Shown here piece by piece: positions 46,011 to 55,635 of a stretch of DNA of 64,000 bases; positions within the stretch are counted from its first letter, which is position 1, and every line of letters starts with the position of its first letter. Both the position numbers and the translations under genes were made by a program. Origin of the DNA: Afipia sp. OHSU_II-C1 (GTDB lineage: Bacteria > Pseudomonadota > Alphaproteobacteria > Rhizobiales > Xanthobacteraceae); the NCBI RefSeq assembly GCF_000497575.1, contig NZ_APJI01000012.1, forward strand, positions 1 through 64,000, written 5' to 3'. Below the pieces are notes generated by a model. That model had not been told where the DNA came from. It was given only the letters and a program-made list of their open reading frames with translations, and did not search any database.

Positions 46011-46940
46011 ATGGCGCGTGTTGTGTGCTCATGGGATGCGACCATGTACAGTGAAGTACGACACGATGAGTCATTCGACAACAAGCCGTGTGTGTTATCA
46101 TGCTCGGTTGGTCCTTCGACGTCTGCATCTTGGCCGGGACAGCCGTCCGTCATCGAGCCGCGGATCGGGGCGCAAGTGTTGGTCGGAGAGGGCATTTCGC
46201 TCACCTTTGGAGGCGTGAAGGCACTTCGGAACGTTTCGTTTGACGTCAGGAAGGGAGAACTATTCTCCATCATCGGACCGAACGGTGCCGGCAAAACATC
46301 ACTGTTGAACTGTGTATCCGGCCGCTACAAGCCATCGCAGGGCGAGCTGCGGTTCGAAGGTGTATCACTGACCTCGCTCGGAGCCTCTCGCCGCGCACAG
46401 TCAGGGATTGCGCGCACGTTTCAAAACCTGGCGCTGTTTTCACATATGACGGTGCTCGACAATATTCTGGTCGGCCGTCACCACCTGATGCGGTCCAACT
46501 TCCTAACCGAGGGTTTGTACTGGCTCACCGGTGCGGCGAAGGAAGAAGCGGCGCATCGCCGGCGAGTGGAAGAGCTTATAGAATTTCTTGAGATCGAACA
46601 CGTTCGTCACGCGATGGCCGGGTCGCTGTCCTACGGATTGCGGAAACGCGTCGAGCTGGCACGGGCCATGGCGATCGAACCGCGCTTGCTCCTACTTGAT
46701 GAGCCAATGGCTGGAATGAATCTCGAAGAGAAGGAAGACATCGCGCGGTTCGTTGTAGAACTTAGTCGCGAGCGAGGAACGACAATCATCATGATCGAGC
46801 ACGATATGGGTGTCGTTATGGACATTTCCGATCGAGTGTTGGTCCTAAATTACGGAGAGGTCATCGCGCAGGGTACTCCAGCAGATGTGCTCACTAATTC
46901 TACAGTAAGGCAGGCTTATCTTGGCGCAGAATCGATCTAA
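46011..46940 (+). CDS. livG: Liv-type ABC transporter ATPase LivG
   Basis: ATPase of the second Liv-type importer, 309 residues as annotated. The ATPase domain begins near residue 57 (LVGEGISLTFGGVKAL) with Walker A GPNGAGKTS, RTFQNLALFSHMTVLDNILVGRHH, the degenerate signature LSYGLRKRVELARAM and Walker B LLLLDEPMAGMN, all LivG-like. About 50 residues before it have no family match; ATG 46044 is another possible start. The end overlaps the next gene by 20 bases. First gene of a six-gene transport/activation operon. Confidence 0.9.
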   Translation: MARVVCSWDATMYSEVRHDESFDNKPCVLSCSVGPSTSASWPGQPSVIEPRIGAQVLVGEGISLTFGGVKALRNVSFDVRKGELFSIIGPNGAGKTSLLNCVSGRYKPSQGELRFEGVSLTSLGASRRAQSGIARTFQNLALFSHMTVLDNILVGRHHLMRSNFLTEGLYWLTGAAKEEAAHRRRVEELIEFLEIEHVRHAMAGSLSYGLRKRVELARAMAIEPRLLLLDEPMAGMNLEEKEDIARFVVELSRERGTTIIMIEHDMGVVMDISDRVLVLNYGEVIAQGTPADVLTNSTVRQAYLGAESI

Positions 46941-48906
46941 TCCCCGAGCAGTTCGCTTTGCTGGCGGATTGCCCGATCAATATGCAACATTGCCGCGCTT
47001 GTTGGCAAAGAATGCCGATGACTGGCCCGACGCCGTCGCTATACGGGAAAAAAAGCTAGGCATCTGGCACGAGCATACCTGGTCACAGGCCCTTTCGATC
47101 GCGAGGACGATTGCGCTCGGATTAACGTCGCTTGGGATCAACCGTGGAGACGTTGTCGGCCTTGTCGGACAAAATCGCCCGCTTTGGTGGTTATCGGAAA
47201 TAGCGATTCATAGCGTCGGCGGATTAAGTCTGGGCATCTACAAAGACTCTCTTGTTGAGGAGGTCGGCTATCTGGCGGGCTTTTCCGGAATGCGCGTCGT
47301 CGTCGTTGAAGATGAAGAACAAGCCGACAAATTTGTAGAGTTGGGGGGCAGACTACCGAAGCTCGAGCACATCGTGGTTTGCGACCTCCGGGGGATGGGC
47401 AAGTACAAAGATCCCCGACTCGTCTCGATGGATCGGCTGATGGCGGCGGGAGAGCAAGCGCACACGGAGGATCCGGCAATATTTGTGAATCTGGTTGCGT
47501 CGACACGCCCGGATGACGACGCCATTCTCTGCACTACGTCCGGTACGACCTCCAATCCGAAACTAGCAATACTCCGGGGCGGCCCGTTTCTGCAGCATGC
47601 GCTAGCGTTTCTGGAATCGGATCCGAAGTTCACGGAAGATGATTACGTCTCGGTCCTTCCGCTATCCTGGATCGGCGAGCAAGTCTATGCCGTCGCCCAC
47701 CCGCTGATTTCCGGCATCAAATTGAATTTCGTGGAGGACGAAGAGACAACGTCTTTTGATATGCGAGAAATCAACCCTTCCTGCGTGCTGTATCCACCGC
47801 GCATGTGGGAGGGGATGGCGGCAGACATCCGCGCGCGCATGTTCGACTCTACGTGGCTTAAGCGATTGATTTATAATTTCGCGTTGAAGAGGGGCGAGAA
47901 AGCGGTCAATGACGGGAAAACGTCGTTTCTCGCGAACCTCCTTCTGGGTCGCGCGCTCCGCGATCGCTTGGGCATGGCGCGATTGAGATCGGCTTCCACA
48001 GGTGGTGCTCCACTGGGGCCGGAGATTTTTCGGTTTTTCCGCGCGATCGGAGTTCCGCTGCGTCAGCTCTACGGGCAGACCGAATTGGCCGGCGTCTACT
48101 GCGGTCATCTCGGCCAAGATGTAGACTTTGATACGGTTGGCAAGGGCTTCCGCAATGTGGATTTGCGCATTGAAGCTCCTGATCCAACTGGTTTAGGGCA
48201 AATTCTGGCACGCCATCCAGGAATGTTTGTGGGCTACTACCGAAATGAGAAGGCCACATCAGAGACAATTCAAAACGGCTGGATGCTAACGGGTGATGCC
48301 GGCTATTTCGACGACAAGGGACACCTCATTGTCGTTGATCGCATCAATGACCTTTCGAAGATGAGGTCGGGTGTCCGCTTCTCCCCTCTCTATCTGGAGA
48401 ATAAATTGAAGTTCTCGCCGTATATCAGCGAGTGCGTCGCGTTGGGGGAGGACCGCGACTACATTGTCGCTGTGGTTTGTATACGCTTTTCAATTTTGTC
48501 AAAATGGGCCGAGAGTCTCCGAATTGCATTCAATAGCTACTCTGACCTGAGCGCCCGAAAAGAAACGCGCGAACTTATACGTGCTGAAATCGAGACTGTT
48601 AACGCGAAGCTTCCGGACCATCTCAAAATCGCGAGGTTTCTTCTGCTTTATAAAGAGCTCGACGCGGATGATGGCGAACTTACGCGAACGCGCAAAGTTA
48701 GGCGCGGCACTTTTGTGGAGAAATACGGCTTCCTGATAGATGCTCTTTACGATGGCCGGGACTTGGTTGACGTGGATGCCGCTATCAATTTGCAAGACGG
48801 CCGAACCCAGCGAATCCGTACGCAAGTAACAATTGAAACACTCCGACCGGTCTCTACGTCACAGAATCCGTCGCTGGGTGTTGCTAATTCAGGAGTGCAA
48901 GCATGA
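46921..48906 (+). CDS. Long-chain acyl-CoA synthetase-like AMP ligase
   Basis: A 661-residue AMP-forming acyl-CoA synthetase, TTG start at 46921 inside the end of livG. Motifs: P-loop TTSGTTSNPK near 205, LYGQTELAG (motif with the catalytic Thr-Glu), GWMLTGDAGYFDDKGHLIVVDR with adenosine-contacting Asp, and RKVRRGTFVEKYGFLIDALY at the C-terminus. The C-terminal half resembles the bubblegum/FadD15-type long-chain enzymes. Embedding a CoA ligase within a transport operon suggests uptake and activation of the same carboxylic acid. Confidence 0.9.
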   Translation: MAQNRSNPRAVRFAGGLPDQYATLPRLLAKNADDWPDAVAIREKKLGIWHEHTWSQALSIARTIALGLTSLGINRGDVVGLVGQNRPLWWLSEIAIHSVGGLSLGIYKDSLVEEVGYLAGFSGMRVVVVEDEEQADKFVELGGRLPKLEHIVVCDLRGMGKYKDPRLVSMDRLMAAGEQAHTEDPAIFVNLVASTRPDDDAILCTTSGTTSNPKLAILRGGPFLQHALAFLESDPKFTEDDYVSVLPLSWIGEQVYAVAHPLISGIKLNFVEDEETTSFDMREINPSCVLYPPRMWEGMAADIRARMFDSTWLKRLIYNFALKRGEKAVNDGKTSFLANLLLGRALRDRLGMARLRSASTGGAPLGPEIFRFFRAIGVPLRQLYGQTELAGVYCGHLGQDVDFDTVGKGFRNVDLRIEAPDPTGLGQILARHPGMFVGYYRNEKATSETIQNGWMLTGDAGYFDDKGHLIVVDRINDLSKMRSGVRFSPLYLENKLKFSPYISECVALGEDRDYIVAVVCIRFSILSKWAESLRIAFNSYSDLSARKETRELIRAEIETVNAKLPDHLKIARFLLLYKELDADDGELTRTRKVRRGTFVEKYGFLIDALYDGRDLVDVDAAINLQDGRTQRIRTQVTIETLRPVSTSQNPSLGVANSGVQA

Positions 48907-49796
48907 GACTCGACCTCCTGCTCATCTATCTTGCCAACGGCGTTATGGTCGGAATTCTTTACGGATTGGTGGCGATGTCGTTCGTCCTGATTTACAAGGC
49001 CTCCCGGGTCATCAACTTCGCACAGGGCGAGCTGTTGCTGCTTGGTGCCTGGATTTGCTGGACCATCGTGACAAATTATGGAATTCCATTCTGGGCAGCA
49101 TTTCTGCTCACTGGACTGTTCTGTTCGGTGCTTGGGATTTTGATCCAACGAGTGATTATGCAGCCTTTGATTGGCGAGCCGCTGATCTCACTCATAATGG
49201 TCACCGTGGGCTTGTCCGTATTTCTCCAGTCTATCATGAAGGGAGTATTTGGAGTTTCGCCAAGGTCATTCCCGCCCGTATTTCCCGTAGACAAGGTATC
49301 GATCCTCGGTTTGAATCTTGAAGTTCCCTACATCGCCAGTGCTGTTCTCGCAGTGATCCTACTGGGACTGTTCGGATACTTTTTCCAATATTCAAAGTTT
49401 GGCCTCGCCATGAGGGCAACGGCGTTCAATCAGCAGGTTGCCCAATCGATGGGTGTGTCGATTAGGCAGGTGTTTGCGCTGTCATGGGCAATTTCTGCCT
49501 TTGTGTCAGCGATGGCAGGCGTCTTTGTTGGCCTGGTCAACGGCGTTTCTTCTGGTCTTGCGACCGTCGGAGTGAAAGTTTTTCCGGCGGTCATCCTGGG
49601 TGGGCTCGATTCGATCATCGGCGCCATTGTCGGCGGCATAATCGTCGGTCTGCTCGAGAATTTCGCAGAGTTTCTGGATGGCCAATATCTTCACTTCGGC
49701 AACCTCTACACAATCGTGCCGTTCTACGTCCTCGTCATCATTCTCATGTTCAAGCCGTATGGTTTGTTCGGCACTCGTGACATCGAAAGGATCTGA
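48903..49796 (+). CDS. livH: Liv-type ABC transporter permease LivH
   Basis: A 297-residue permease with LivH landmarks: LANGVMVGILYGLVAMSFVLIYKASRVINFAQGEL at the N-terminus, a loop AMRATAFNQQVAQSMGVSIRQVFALSWAISAF that contacts the ATPase and FPAVILGGLDSIIGAIVGG. It overlaps the ligase gene by four bases and is followed by livM two bases after its stop. Confidence 0.94.
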   Translation: MRLDLLLIYLANGVMVGILYGLVAMSFVLIYKASRVINFAQGELLLLGAWICWTIVTNYGIPFWAAFLLTGLFCSVLGILIQRVIMQPLIGEPLISLIMVTVGLSVFLQSIMKGVFGVSPRSFPPVFPVDKVSILGLNLEVPYIASAVLAVILLGLFGYFFQYSKFGLAMRATAFNQQVAQSMGVSIRQVFALSWAISAFVSAMAGVFVGLVNGVSSGLATVGVKVFPAVILGGLDSIIGAIVGGIIVGLLENFAEFLDGQYLHFGNLYTIVPFYVLVIILMFKPYGLFGTRDIERI

Positions 49797-49798
49797 GC

Positions 49799-50872
49799 AT
49801 GTCGGTGTCGGTGCTTCGCCCGAGCGGTGATTTTCGAACAAGCTATCTTACGGATAAAACGATCTTCCCGAGCCGGGCAGGGACAATTGCCTGCGTCGTG
49901 GGAGTGTTACTGCTGATGCTCTGTCCGCTGTTTCTGCAGCGGTACGAACTCTCCCTTATGATTTACATCGGCATTTATGCTGTTGCTGCGCTTGGCCTGA
50001 ATATTCTCACTGGCTTCTGCGGCCAGATATCACTCGGGCACGGCGCGTTCTTTGGTCTTGGCGCATTCGGTTCGACTTATCTCTCGAACCGATACTCGAT
50101 TCCTGTTCCGCTTTCGATACCGCTGGCGGGACTGATCGCGACCGCCATCGGCATGTTTGTTGGCATACCCGCCGCGAGGATTAAGGGTTTGTACCTCGCG
50201 ATTGCAACGCTCGCCGCACAATATTTACTTGAAGATTTCTTCTCGCGTGCAGAATGGTTCACCGGCGGAGCGGCAGGTGCGTTTGCGAAGCCTTACGCGC
50301 TGTTCGGGTATCAACTCTCAGGTGATCGACTTTATTTCTACGTCGTTTTGGCTCACCTCGTGATCTTGACTCTATTTGCTGCGAATTTTCTTCGATCACG
50401 AACAGGCAGAGCCTTTGTTGCGATTCGCGATCATTACTTGAGCGCGGAAATCATGGGCATTCCCCTCACACGCTACAAGATTCTCGCGTTCGGAATCTCG
50501 ACGTTCTATGCGGGCGTCGCGGGTGGTTTGATGGCTCACTTTACCGGCTTCGTTTCTGCTGAGAGCGTGAACCTACTTCTATCAATTCAATTCTTCGCAA
50601 TGATCATCATTGGGGGGTTGGGCTCCGTAATGGGGACTTTGATGGGTGCTATCTTCATTGTCTTACTGCCCGAAGTGCTCGAGTTCATCGTCTCTGCGCT
50701 AAAAGGCACGGGATTGCCCTTTATCTCCCATGCGTCGAATTCGCTCGACTTCGCAAAAGAAGCGTCGATCGGCTTGGTCATCATTTTATTTCTTATCTTT
50801 GAGCCAAAGGGGCTCATCCATCGTTGGCACCTCATCAAAGCCTATTGGAAGTTGTTCCCGTTCGCTCATTGA
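49799..50872 (+). CDS. livM: Liv-type ABC transporter permease LivM
   Basis: A 357-residue permease: AVAALGLNILTGFCGQISLGHGAFFGLGAF signature, IPAARIKGLYLAIATLAAQYLLEDF, AIRDHYLSAEIMGIPLTRYKILAF loop and GGLGSVMGTLMGA. It is a stand-alone LivM, unlike the fusion at 642-2357. The gene is in one operon with livH and livK. Confidence 0.94.
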   Translation: MSVSVLRPSGDFRTSYLTDKTIFPSRAGTIACVVGVLLLMLCPLFLQRYELSLMIYIGIYAVAALGLNILTGFCGQISLGHGAFFGLGAFGSTYLSNRYSIPVPLSIPLAGLIATAIGMFVGIPAARIKGLYLAIATLAAQYLLEDFFSRAEWFTGGAAGAFAKPYALFGYQLSGDRLYFYVVLAHLVILTLFAANFLRSRTGRAFVAIRDHYLSAEIMGIPLTRYKILAFGISTFYAGVAGGLMAHFTGFVSAESVNLLLSIQFFAMIIIGGLGSVMGTLMGAIFIVLLPEVLEFIVSALKGTGLPFISHASNSLDFAKEASIGLVIILFLIFEPKGLIHRWHLIKAYWKLFPFAH

Positions 50873-50916
50873 GCGGCGGAAAGTAAAGAAAGTCTAACTA
50901 TAAACGGGAGGGTACT

Positions 50917-52134
50917 ATGAGAAAGACACTGGGCTTAATTGCATTATCTATGATTGCAGCAAATGCTTCTTACGCAAAGGACATCTTTGCGGGAGTGCTT
51001 AATGACATCACCGGTCCGACCGCTTTGGTCGGAAGTGAAATGGCGGCTGCAAAGAAGGACACGCTCGACTGGATAAACGCGAATGGTGGCATCAACGGGA
51101 AGAAGATTGAATACGATGCGGTCGACTATAGCTACAAAGCACCAGCGGCAATCGCGACATATAAGAAATGGACTTCTGGCGACACAAAGCCATTGGTTAT
51201 CTACGGCTATGGCACGGCGGATACCGAAGCCCTGTCCGGCTTCGTGAACGATGAAAAAATTCTCTATTACTCACACTCCTTTTCGGCAAAGTTGACTGAC
51301 CCGGCTGGCAAGAGCGGCAATGTTGAGCGCCTTACGCCGTACAACTTCTTCCACGGACCGACTTATTCGGACGGTTGTCGTGCGGGCTTGATTTGGGCAA
51401 CGCATGACTGGAAGAAGAGGGGAGCGGCTGGCAAGCCAAAATTCGCCTTTACTGGAGACAATCATCCGTTCGCAAATTCACCCCGCGCGGCGTGCCTCAC
51501 CGCAGCTGCGGAGCTCGGCTTCGAGATCGCTCCAAGCATTCAGTACTCCATGAGGCCGAGTGACTTCAAAGCGCAGTGCATCACGCTCAGGGAGACCGGC
51601 GCGCAGTATACATACCTCGGTAACACTGGTGACTCTAACGTTGCGATGCTGAAGTCATGTGCAGCTGTAGGCGTGAAGACCAGATATTTCACAAACATCT
51701 ATGGCTTCTCAGAAGTCGAGATGAAGGCGGCGGGCGATGCTGCCAACGGTGTCATTGTTCCGCTTCACATCAAATGGTGGGGAGCCAATGAGCCCGGTGC
51801 CAAGCTCGTGCAGGCGATCTCCAAGAATACCCCTCGCAGCACCTTTTATACCGCGTCTGTGTGCTCACTGATGTATTCGAAGGAAGCGATGGAGTGGGCG
51901 GATAAGAACGGCGGCATTACGCCGGAGAATGTTCGGAACGGAATGTATCAGAAGAAGGACTGGGTACCTGCGGGGCTCGCTGGAATGTGCGCGCCGGCAA
52001 CGTGGACCGCGGAGGATCACCGCAATGTCACTAAAATCATGATGACTGAAGGTCTCGTCAACGGCGACAAGCACGATTGGCGAATTCTTGAAGAAATCGA
52101 CATCGGACGCGAAGCTCGGTGGTGGGGCAAATAA
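50917..52134 (+). CDS. livK: Liv-type periplasmic substrate-binding protein
   Basis: A 405-residue periplasmic ligand-binding protein with a Sec signal peptide (MRKTLGLIALSMIAANASYA, cleavage near AYA-KD) and a type I periplasmic-binding fold: FAGVLNDITGPTALVGSEMAAAKKDTLDWINANGGINGKKIEYDAVDYSY. It gives the importer its specificity. Proteins of this branch bind aliphatic or aromatic acids as well as amino acids; here the neighbouring CoA ligases favour a carboxylic acid. It follows livM by 44 bases with GGGAGG in the gap. Confidence 0.92.
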   Translation: MRKTLGLIALSMIAANASYAKDIFAGVLNDITGPTALVGSEMAAAKKDTLDWINANGGINGKKIEYDAVDYSYKAPAAIATYKKWTSGDTKPLVIYGYGTADTEALSGFVNDEKILYYSHSFSAKLTDPAGKSGNVERLTPYNFFHGPTYSDGCRAGLIWATHDWKKRGAAGKPKFAFTGDNHPFANSPRAACLTAAAELGFEIAPSIQYSMRPSDFKAQCITLRETGAQYTYLGNTGDSNVAMLKSCAAVGVKTRYFTNIYGFSEVEMKAAGDAANGVIVPLHIKWWGANEPGAKLVQAISKNTPRSTFYTASVCSLMYSKEAMEWADKNGGITPENVRNGMYQKKDWVPAGLAGMCAPATWTAEDHRNVTKIMMTEGLVNGDKHDWRILEEIDIGREARWWGK

Positions 52135-52170
52135 ACCCATTCTGGATGTACGAACAAAGGCTTACGCTTC

Positions 52171-52992
52171 ATGCACGAACACACTGAATCAAGCTTTCTG
52201 TCTCCGATCTTGGAGCTGAACAATATCGAGGTCGTTTACAACGATGTGGTGCTTGTTCTTCATGGCGTAAGCCTTTCGGTCCCTCCGCGCGGCATTGTCG
52301 CCATGCTTGGCGCCAATGGCGCGGGGAAATCTACAACGCTCAAAGCGATCTCGGGATTGCTTGGCGCCGAGGATGGCGCCGTTACCCGGGGCGATATTTT
52401 GTTTGAAGGCAACTCAATTCGAGGGCTTGAGCCTGACCTGATTGTAAGGCGCGGAATTTTTCAAGTCATGGAAGGACGTCGTATCGTCGAAGACATGACG
52501 GTAATTGAGAATCTGAAGCTCGGAGCGTACAGCCGGCCCGGACATCCACCCCAAAATGACTTCGATGAGGTGTTCAATTATTTTCCGAGGCTTAAAGAGC
52601 GGACGGGATTAGCAGGCTATCTGTCGGGCGGTGAGCAGCAGATGCTGGCTTTGGGTCGCGCTTTAATGGCAAAGCCCAAGCTGATACTGATGGATGAGCC
52701 GTCCATGGGCCTGTCGCCATTGCTTGTGCAGGAAGTATTCTCGATCATTCATACGATCAGTGTCGAGCGAAATATTCCCATACTGCTGGTCGAACAAAAT
52801 TCTGCCGCGGCTCTCAGGCATGCGGACTATGGCTACGTGATGGAAAACGGCAAGATCGTCCTCGAAGGGACGCGTGATGAATTGGTCAACAATGAGGATA
52901 TCCGGGAATTTTATCTCGGCTCTGGCGGGAATGATGCAAGGCGCTCATTCAAGGACCTGAAGACATACAAGCGGCGAAAACGGTGGCTGTGA
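52171..52992 (+). CDS. livF: Liv-type ABC transporter ATPase LivF
   Basis: A 273-residue ATPase: Walker A GANGAGKST, the LivF-type FQVMEGRRIVEDMTVIENLKLGAY, signature LSGGEQQMLALGRALM and Walker B LILMDEPSMGLSP, followed by LVEQNSAAALRHADYGYVMENGKIVLEG. It has a basic C-terminal extension (DLKTYKRRKRWL) not usual for LivF. It completes the transporter set and ends four bases before the convergent TetR gene. Confidence 0.93.
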   Translation: MHEHTESSFLSPILELNNIEVVYNDVVLVLHGVSLSVPPRGIVAMLGANGAGKSTTLKAISGLLGAEDGAVTRGDILFEGNSIRGLEPDLIVRRGIFQVMEGRRIVEDMTVIENLKLGAYSRPGHPPQNDFDEVFNYFPRLKERTGLAGYLSGGEQQMLALGRALMAKPKLILMDEPSMGLSPLLVQEVFSIIHTISVERNIPILLVEQNSAAALRHADYGYVMENGKIVLEGTRDELVNNEDIREFYLGSGGNDARRSFKDLKTYKRRKRWL

Positions 52993-52996
52993 TGAA

Positions 52997-53626
52997 CTAT
53001 TTGCTTGTAAGACCAGAGACGATGATGCCGCGCATGGCCTTAACAAGTTTGGTACCAACGAGTTCATCGCTTCGCCGATACCACTCAAGAAACGTTCCAT
53101 CGTGGTTTGCAACGATGATGGATACTAACTCTCGGCTTGGAGCGTCTGTGCGGAATTCGCCACGCTTCTGGCCATCGCGTATTACAGCATTCAGACCGTC
53201 ATACAGCTTTCGGTAAAGCGACTTCACCTTCTTGCCGACCATGCCATCGTCAAATTCGAGTGACATGAGTATGATCAAAAGCATGTTCTCACGGTCTGTA
53301 ACGCCAAGCTGGGCTTGATGGTGAAGAAATCCGATGATCTTTTCCGTGGCTGTACCTTCCGACTCAGCAATTGACTTAAGAACTGGATCAATAACGATCT
53401 TTTCCGCCTGGTTCAGCAGTTCGAGCAGAACTGCTTCCTTACTTCCGAAATAGAAATAGACGGATCCTTTCGTGAGGTCGACGGCCGCCGCGATCTCTTC
53501 GAGAGTAGTAGAGGCGTATCCTTTGGAAACGAAGAGATGCCGCGCGGCAGAAAGCAGCTTTTCCAAGCTTGCTTCACGCTGCTCCAGCTTTGTCCTCTTT
53601 TGTAAGCTTTTTGCCGCCCTAGCCAC
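52997..53626 (-). CDS. TetR family regulator of the catabolic cluster
   Basis: A 209-residue TetR-type protein with LFVSKGYASTTLEEIAAAVDLTKGSVYFYFGSKEAVLLELL as DNA-binding domain. It is divergent from the SDR gene at 53861, with two matching palindromes (53741 and 53825) between them. Further copies of the palindrome stand in two other divergent regions of the cluster, so it is the best candidate for a local repressor responding to an acyl-CoA or pathway intermediate, as TetR proteins of FadR and related groups do. Confidence 0.88.
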   Translation of the reverse strand: MARAAKSLQKRTKLEQREASLEKLLSAARHLFVSKGYASTTLEEIAAAVDLTKGSVYFYFGSKEAVLLELLNQAEKIVIDPVLKSIAESEGTATEKIIGFLHHQAQLGVTDRENMLLIILMSLEFDDGMVGKKVKSLYRKLYDGLNAVIRDGQKRGEFRTDAPSRELVSIIVANHDGTFLEWYRRSDELVGTKLVKAMRGIIVSGLTSK

Positions 53627-53740
53627 CGACGAACCTCATACGAATCTGCCTAAGGCTCCACAATACCACGCAAAGGCTTTCTTGGGATGAGTTCATGTCC
53701 CTACTGCTTCTTGGTTTAAAGAGTGGAGCGAGTGATTGAC

Positions 53741-53758
53741 ATACTATTTGGATAGTAT
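53741..53758. promoter_or_regulatory. Cluster operator site 2 (perfect palindrome)
   Basis: ATACTAT-TTGG-ATAGTAT, a perfect seven-base inverted repeat with a four-base spacer, 115 bases upstream of the TetR start. Confidence 0.75.
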
Positions 53759-53824
53759 TAAATAGAAAATTAGAAGCTTTGTAATCCAGCCTCTAAGCTC
53801 ATGGCGTTAGTCCATTCGTATAAC

Positions 53825-53842
53825 ATACGATGTGGATAGTAT
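53825..53842. promoter_or_regulatory. Cluster operator site 3
   Basis: ATACGAT-GTGG-ATAGTAT, one base off the perfect site 2. It ends 18 bases before the SDR start codon, in a position to block its transcription. Confidence 0.7.
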
Positions 53843-53860
53843 CTAGGAAGTTTAAAAGTT

Positions 53861-54658
53861 ATGCAGCTTAATCTGAAGGATAAAGCCGTTATCGTGACTG
53901 GTGCTGCTTCCAATATTGGGAGAGGAATAGCGCTCGCGTTTGCTCAAGAAAGTGCTTGTGTTGCGATTGTGGATATTGACCTCGCCGGTGCGGAGCGCGT
54001 CGTTCAGGAGGCGCTCGCTCGTGGCGCGTCAAAAGCGATAGCTGTGAAAGCGGATGTCTCCAACTGGGACGAGGTGCAGTCGATGTCAGCCTCGGTCGAG
54101 AGGGAGTTCGGCTGTGTGGACATACTTGTCAACAATGCCGGTTGGGTTGTCGATCGGCTATTCGTGGAGAAGCCGCGGGCCGAGTGGGAGAAGGAAATTC
54201 AGGTTAACCTCTGGGGAATGATAAATTGCACCCGGGCGGTATTAGATGGAATGATTGCACGTTCCAGAGGTGTGGTCGTCAGTATCGCATCAGACGCCGG
54301 ACGCATCGGAGAATATCGCGAAGGAGTCTACGGTGCCTGCAAGGCGGGTGTCATAGCTCTGTCGAAAACACTAGCGCGAGAGAATGGTCGACACAACATT
54401 CGCCTTAACGTGGTTTGCCCAGGGACGACGCTTCCTGGTGTGGACGAGGAGGTGAGCTCGACGAGTCTTTGGTCGACCAGTGAAATGAAGGTGTGGCTTA
54501 GCGAGGACATGCGCGGAAAAATTAGCAAAGCTTATCCGCTTCGGCGATTAGGTACCCCTGAGGACATCGCTTCGGCTGTTCTATTTTTCGCTTCTGACGC
54601 TTCATCATTTGTAACTGGACAAACGTTGAGCGTTAGCGGCGGCTATTCGATGGTCTAA
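53861..54658 (+). CDS. Short-chain dehydrogenase/reductase
   Basis: A 265-residue classical SDR: TGAASNIGRGIA (cofactor loop), LVNNAGWVVDRLF, IASDAGRIGEYREGVYGACKAGVIALSKTLA with Tyr-x-x-x-Lys intact, and a typical C-terminal FVTGQTLSVSGGYSMV. Family members oxidise hydroxyacyl-CoA or other alcohols with NAD(P). First gene right of the TetR, followed by an enoyl-CoA hydratase 23 bases on. Confidence 0.92.
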   Translation: MQLNLKDKAVIVTGAASNIGRGIALAFAQESACVAIVDIDLAGAERVVQEALARGASKAIAVKADVSNWDEVQSMSASVEREFGCVDILVNNAGWVVDRLFVEKPRAEWEKEIQVNLWGMINCTRAVLDGMIARSRGVVVSIASDAGRIGEYREGVYGACKAGVIALSKTLARENGRHNIRLNVVCPGTTLPGVDEEVSSTSLWSTSEMKVWLSEDMRGKISKAYPLRRLGTPEDIASAVLFFASDASSFVTGQTLSVSGGYSMV

Positions 54659-54681
54659 GCAAAAAAGTACGGAGGAAATAG

Positions 54682-55503
54682 ATGAGCAATTCGGATAGAA
54701 CGGCGCGGTACTCGCGCTATAAGCGTCTACGGATCGATTGGCCGCACGATCGGGTTGTCCGGTTGACGATGGATAACGGGAAAATGAACTCGGCCGACGC
54801 CGACATGCATGCCGAATTGGGGCAAATCTGGCGTGATATTGACTCCGACCCCAACGTGTCGGCCGTAATTTTTACTGGCGCAGGGAAGGTGTTTTCAGCT
54901 GGCGGTGATTTTGGAATGATCGGTGACATCATCAACGATCATGACACACGAATGCGTAATTGGAAGGAAGCGAAGGATATCGTCTATAACGTGATCAATT
55001 GTTCAAAGCCCGTTGTCAGCGCTATTCGTGGCCCGGCTGTGGGGGCGGGACTAGTATGCGGGATTCTTGCGGACATCTCAATTGCGTCAAAGACTGCTCG
55101 GATTATCGATGGCCACACAAAACTTGGGGTCGCCGCAGGGGATCATGCAGCGATTATCTGGCCCCTCCTATGCGGAATGGCGAAGGCGAAATACTACCTG
55201 CTTTTGTGTGACCAACTTAGCGGCGAAGAGGCCGAGCGCATAGGGTTGGTATCTCTCTGCGTGGAAGATAGCGAGCTAGACGACAAAGCTCTCGAAACCG
55301 CAATTCGTTTAGCGAATGGTCCGCAGAGTGCTATTCGATGGACGAAATACAGCCTCAACAACTGGCTTCGCCAAATGGGACCAGCGTTCGACGCGTCGCT
55401 AGCTCTCGAGTTCCTTGGATTCACCGGACCGGAAGTTAAGGAAGGTCTGCAGGCTTATTTAGAGAAGCGACCGCCTGAATTTCCGAAAGATTGTGTTCTT
55501 TAG
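54682..55503 (+). CDS. Enoyl-CoA hydratase/isomerase family protein
   Basis: A 273-residue crotonase-fold protein: [30 protein letters not shown], oxyanion strand [28 protein letters not shown] and [27 protein letters not shown]. The GDHAAIIWP variant marks a recognised subgroup in which usual Glu residues are replaced and an Asp takes part. GGAGG precedes the ATG. It is probably in one operon with the SDR before and the flavoprotein after. Confidence 0.88.
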   Translation: MSNSDRTARYSRYKRLRIDWPHDRVVRLTMDNGKMNSADADMHAELGQIWRDIDSDPNVSAVIFTGAGKVFSAGGDFGMIGDIINDHDTRMRNWKEAKDIVYNVINCSKPVVSAIRGPAVGAGLVCGILADISIASKTARIIDGHTKLGVAAGDHAAIIWPLLCGMAKAKYYLLLCDQLSGEEAERIGLVSLCVEDSELDDKALETAIRLANGPQSAIRWTKYSLNNWLRQMGPAFDASLALEFLGFTGPEVKEGLQAYLEKRPPEFPKDCVL

Positions 55504-55635
55504 CGGAATCCCAGACCAAGGCCCGGCGCTGTTGCGCCTGGCTTCATTTGACGCGAGCCGAACATATTATGCTCGCGAGGCACGACTCAACTCCTGCACT
55601 AAGCGACTCCGCGGGTGAGGAACAAGGAATCGATC

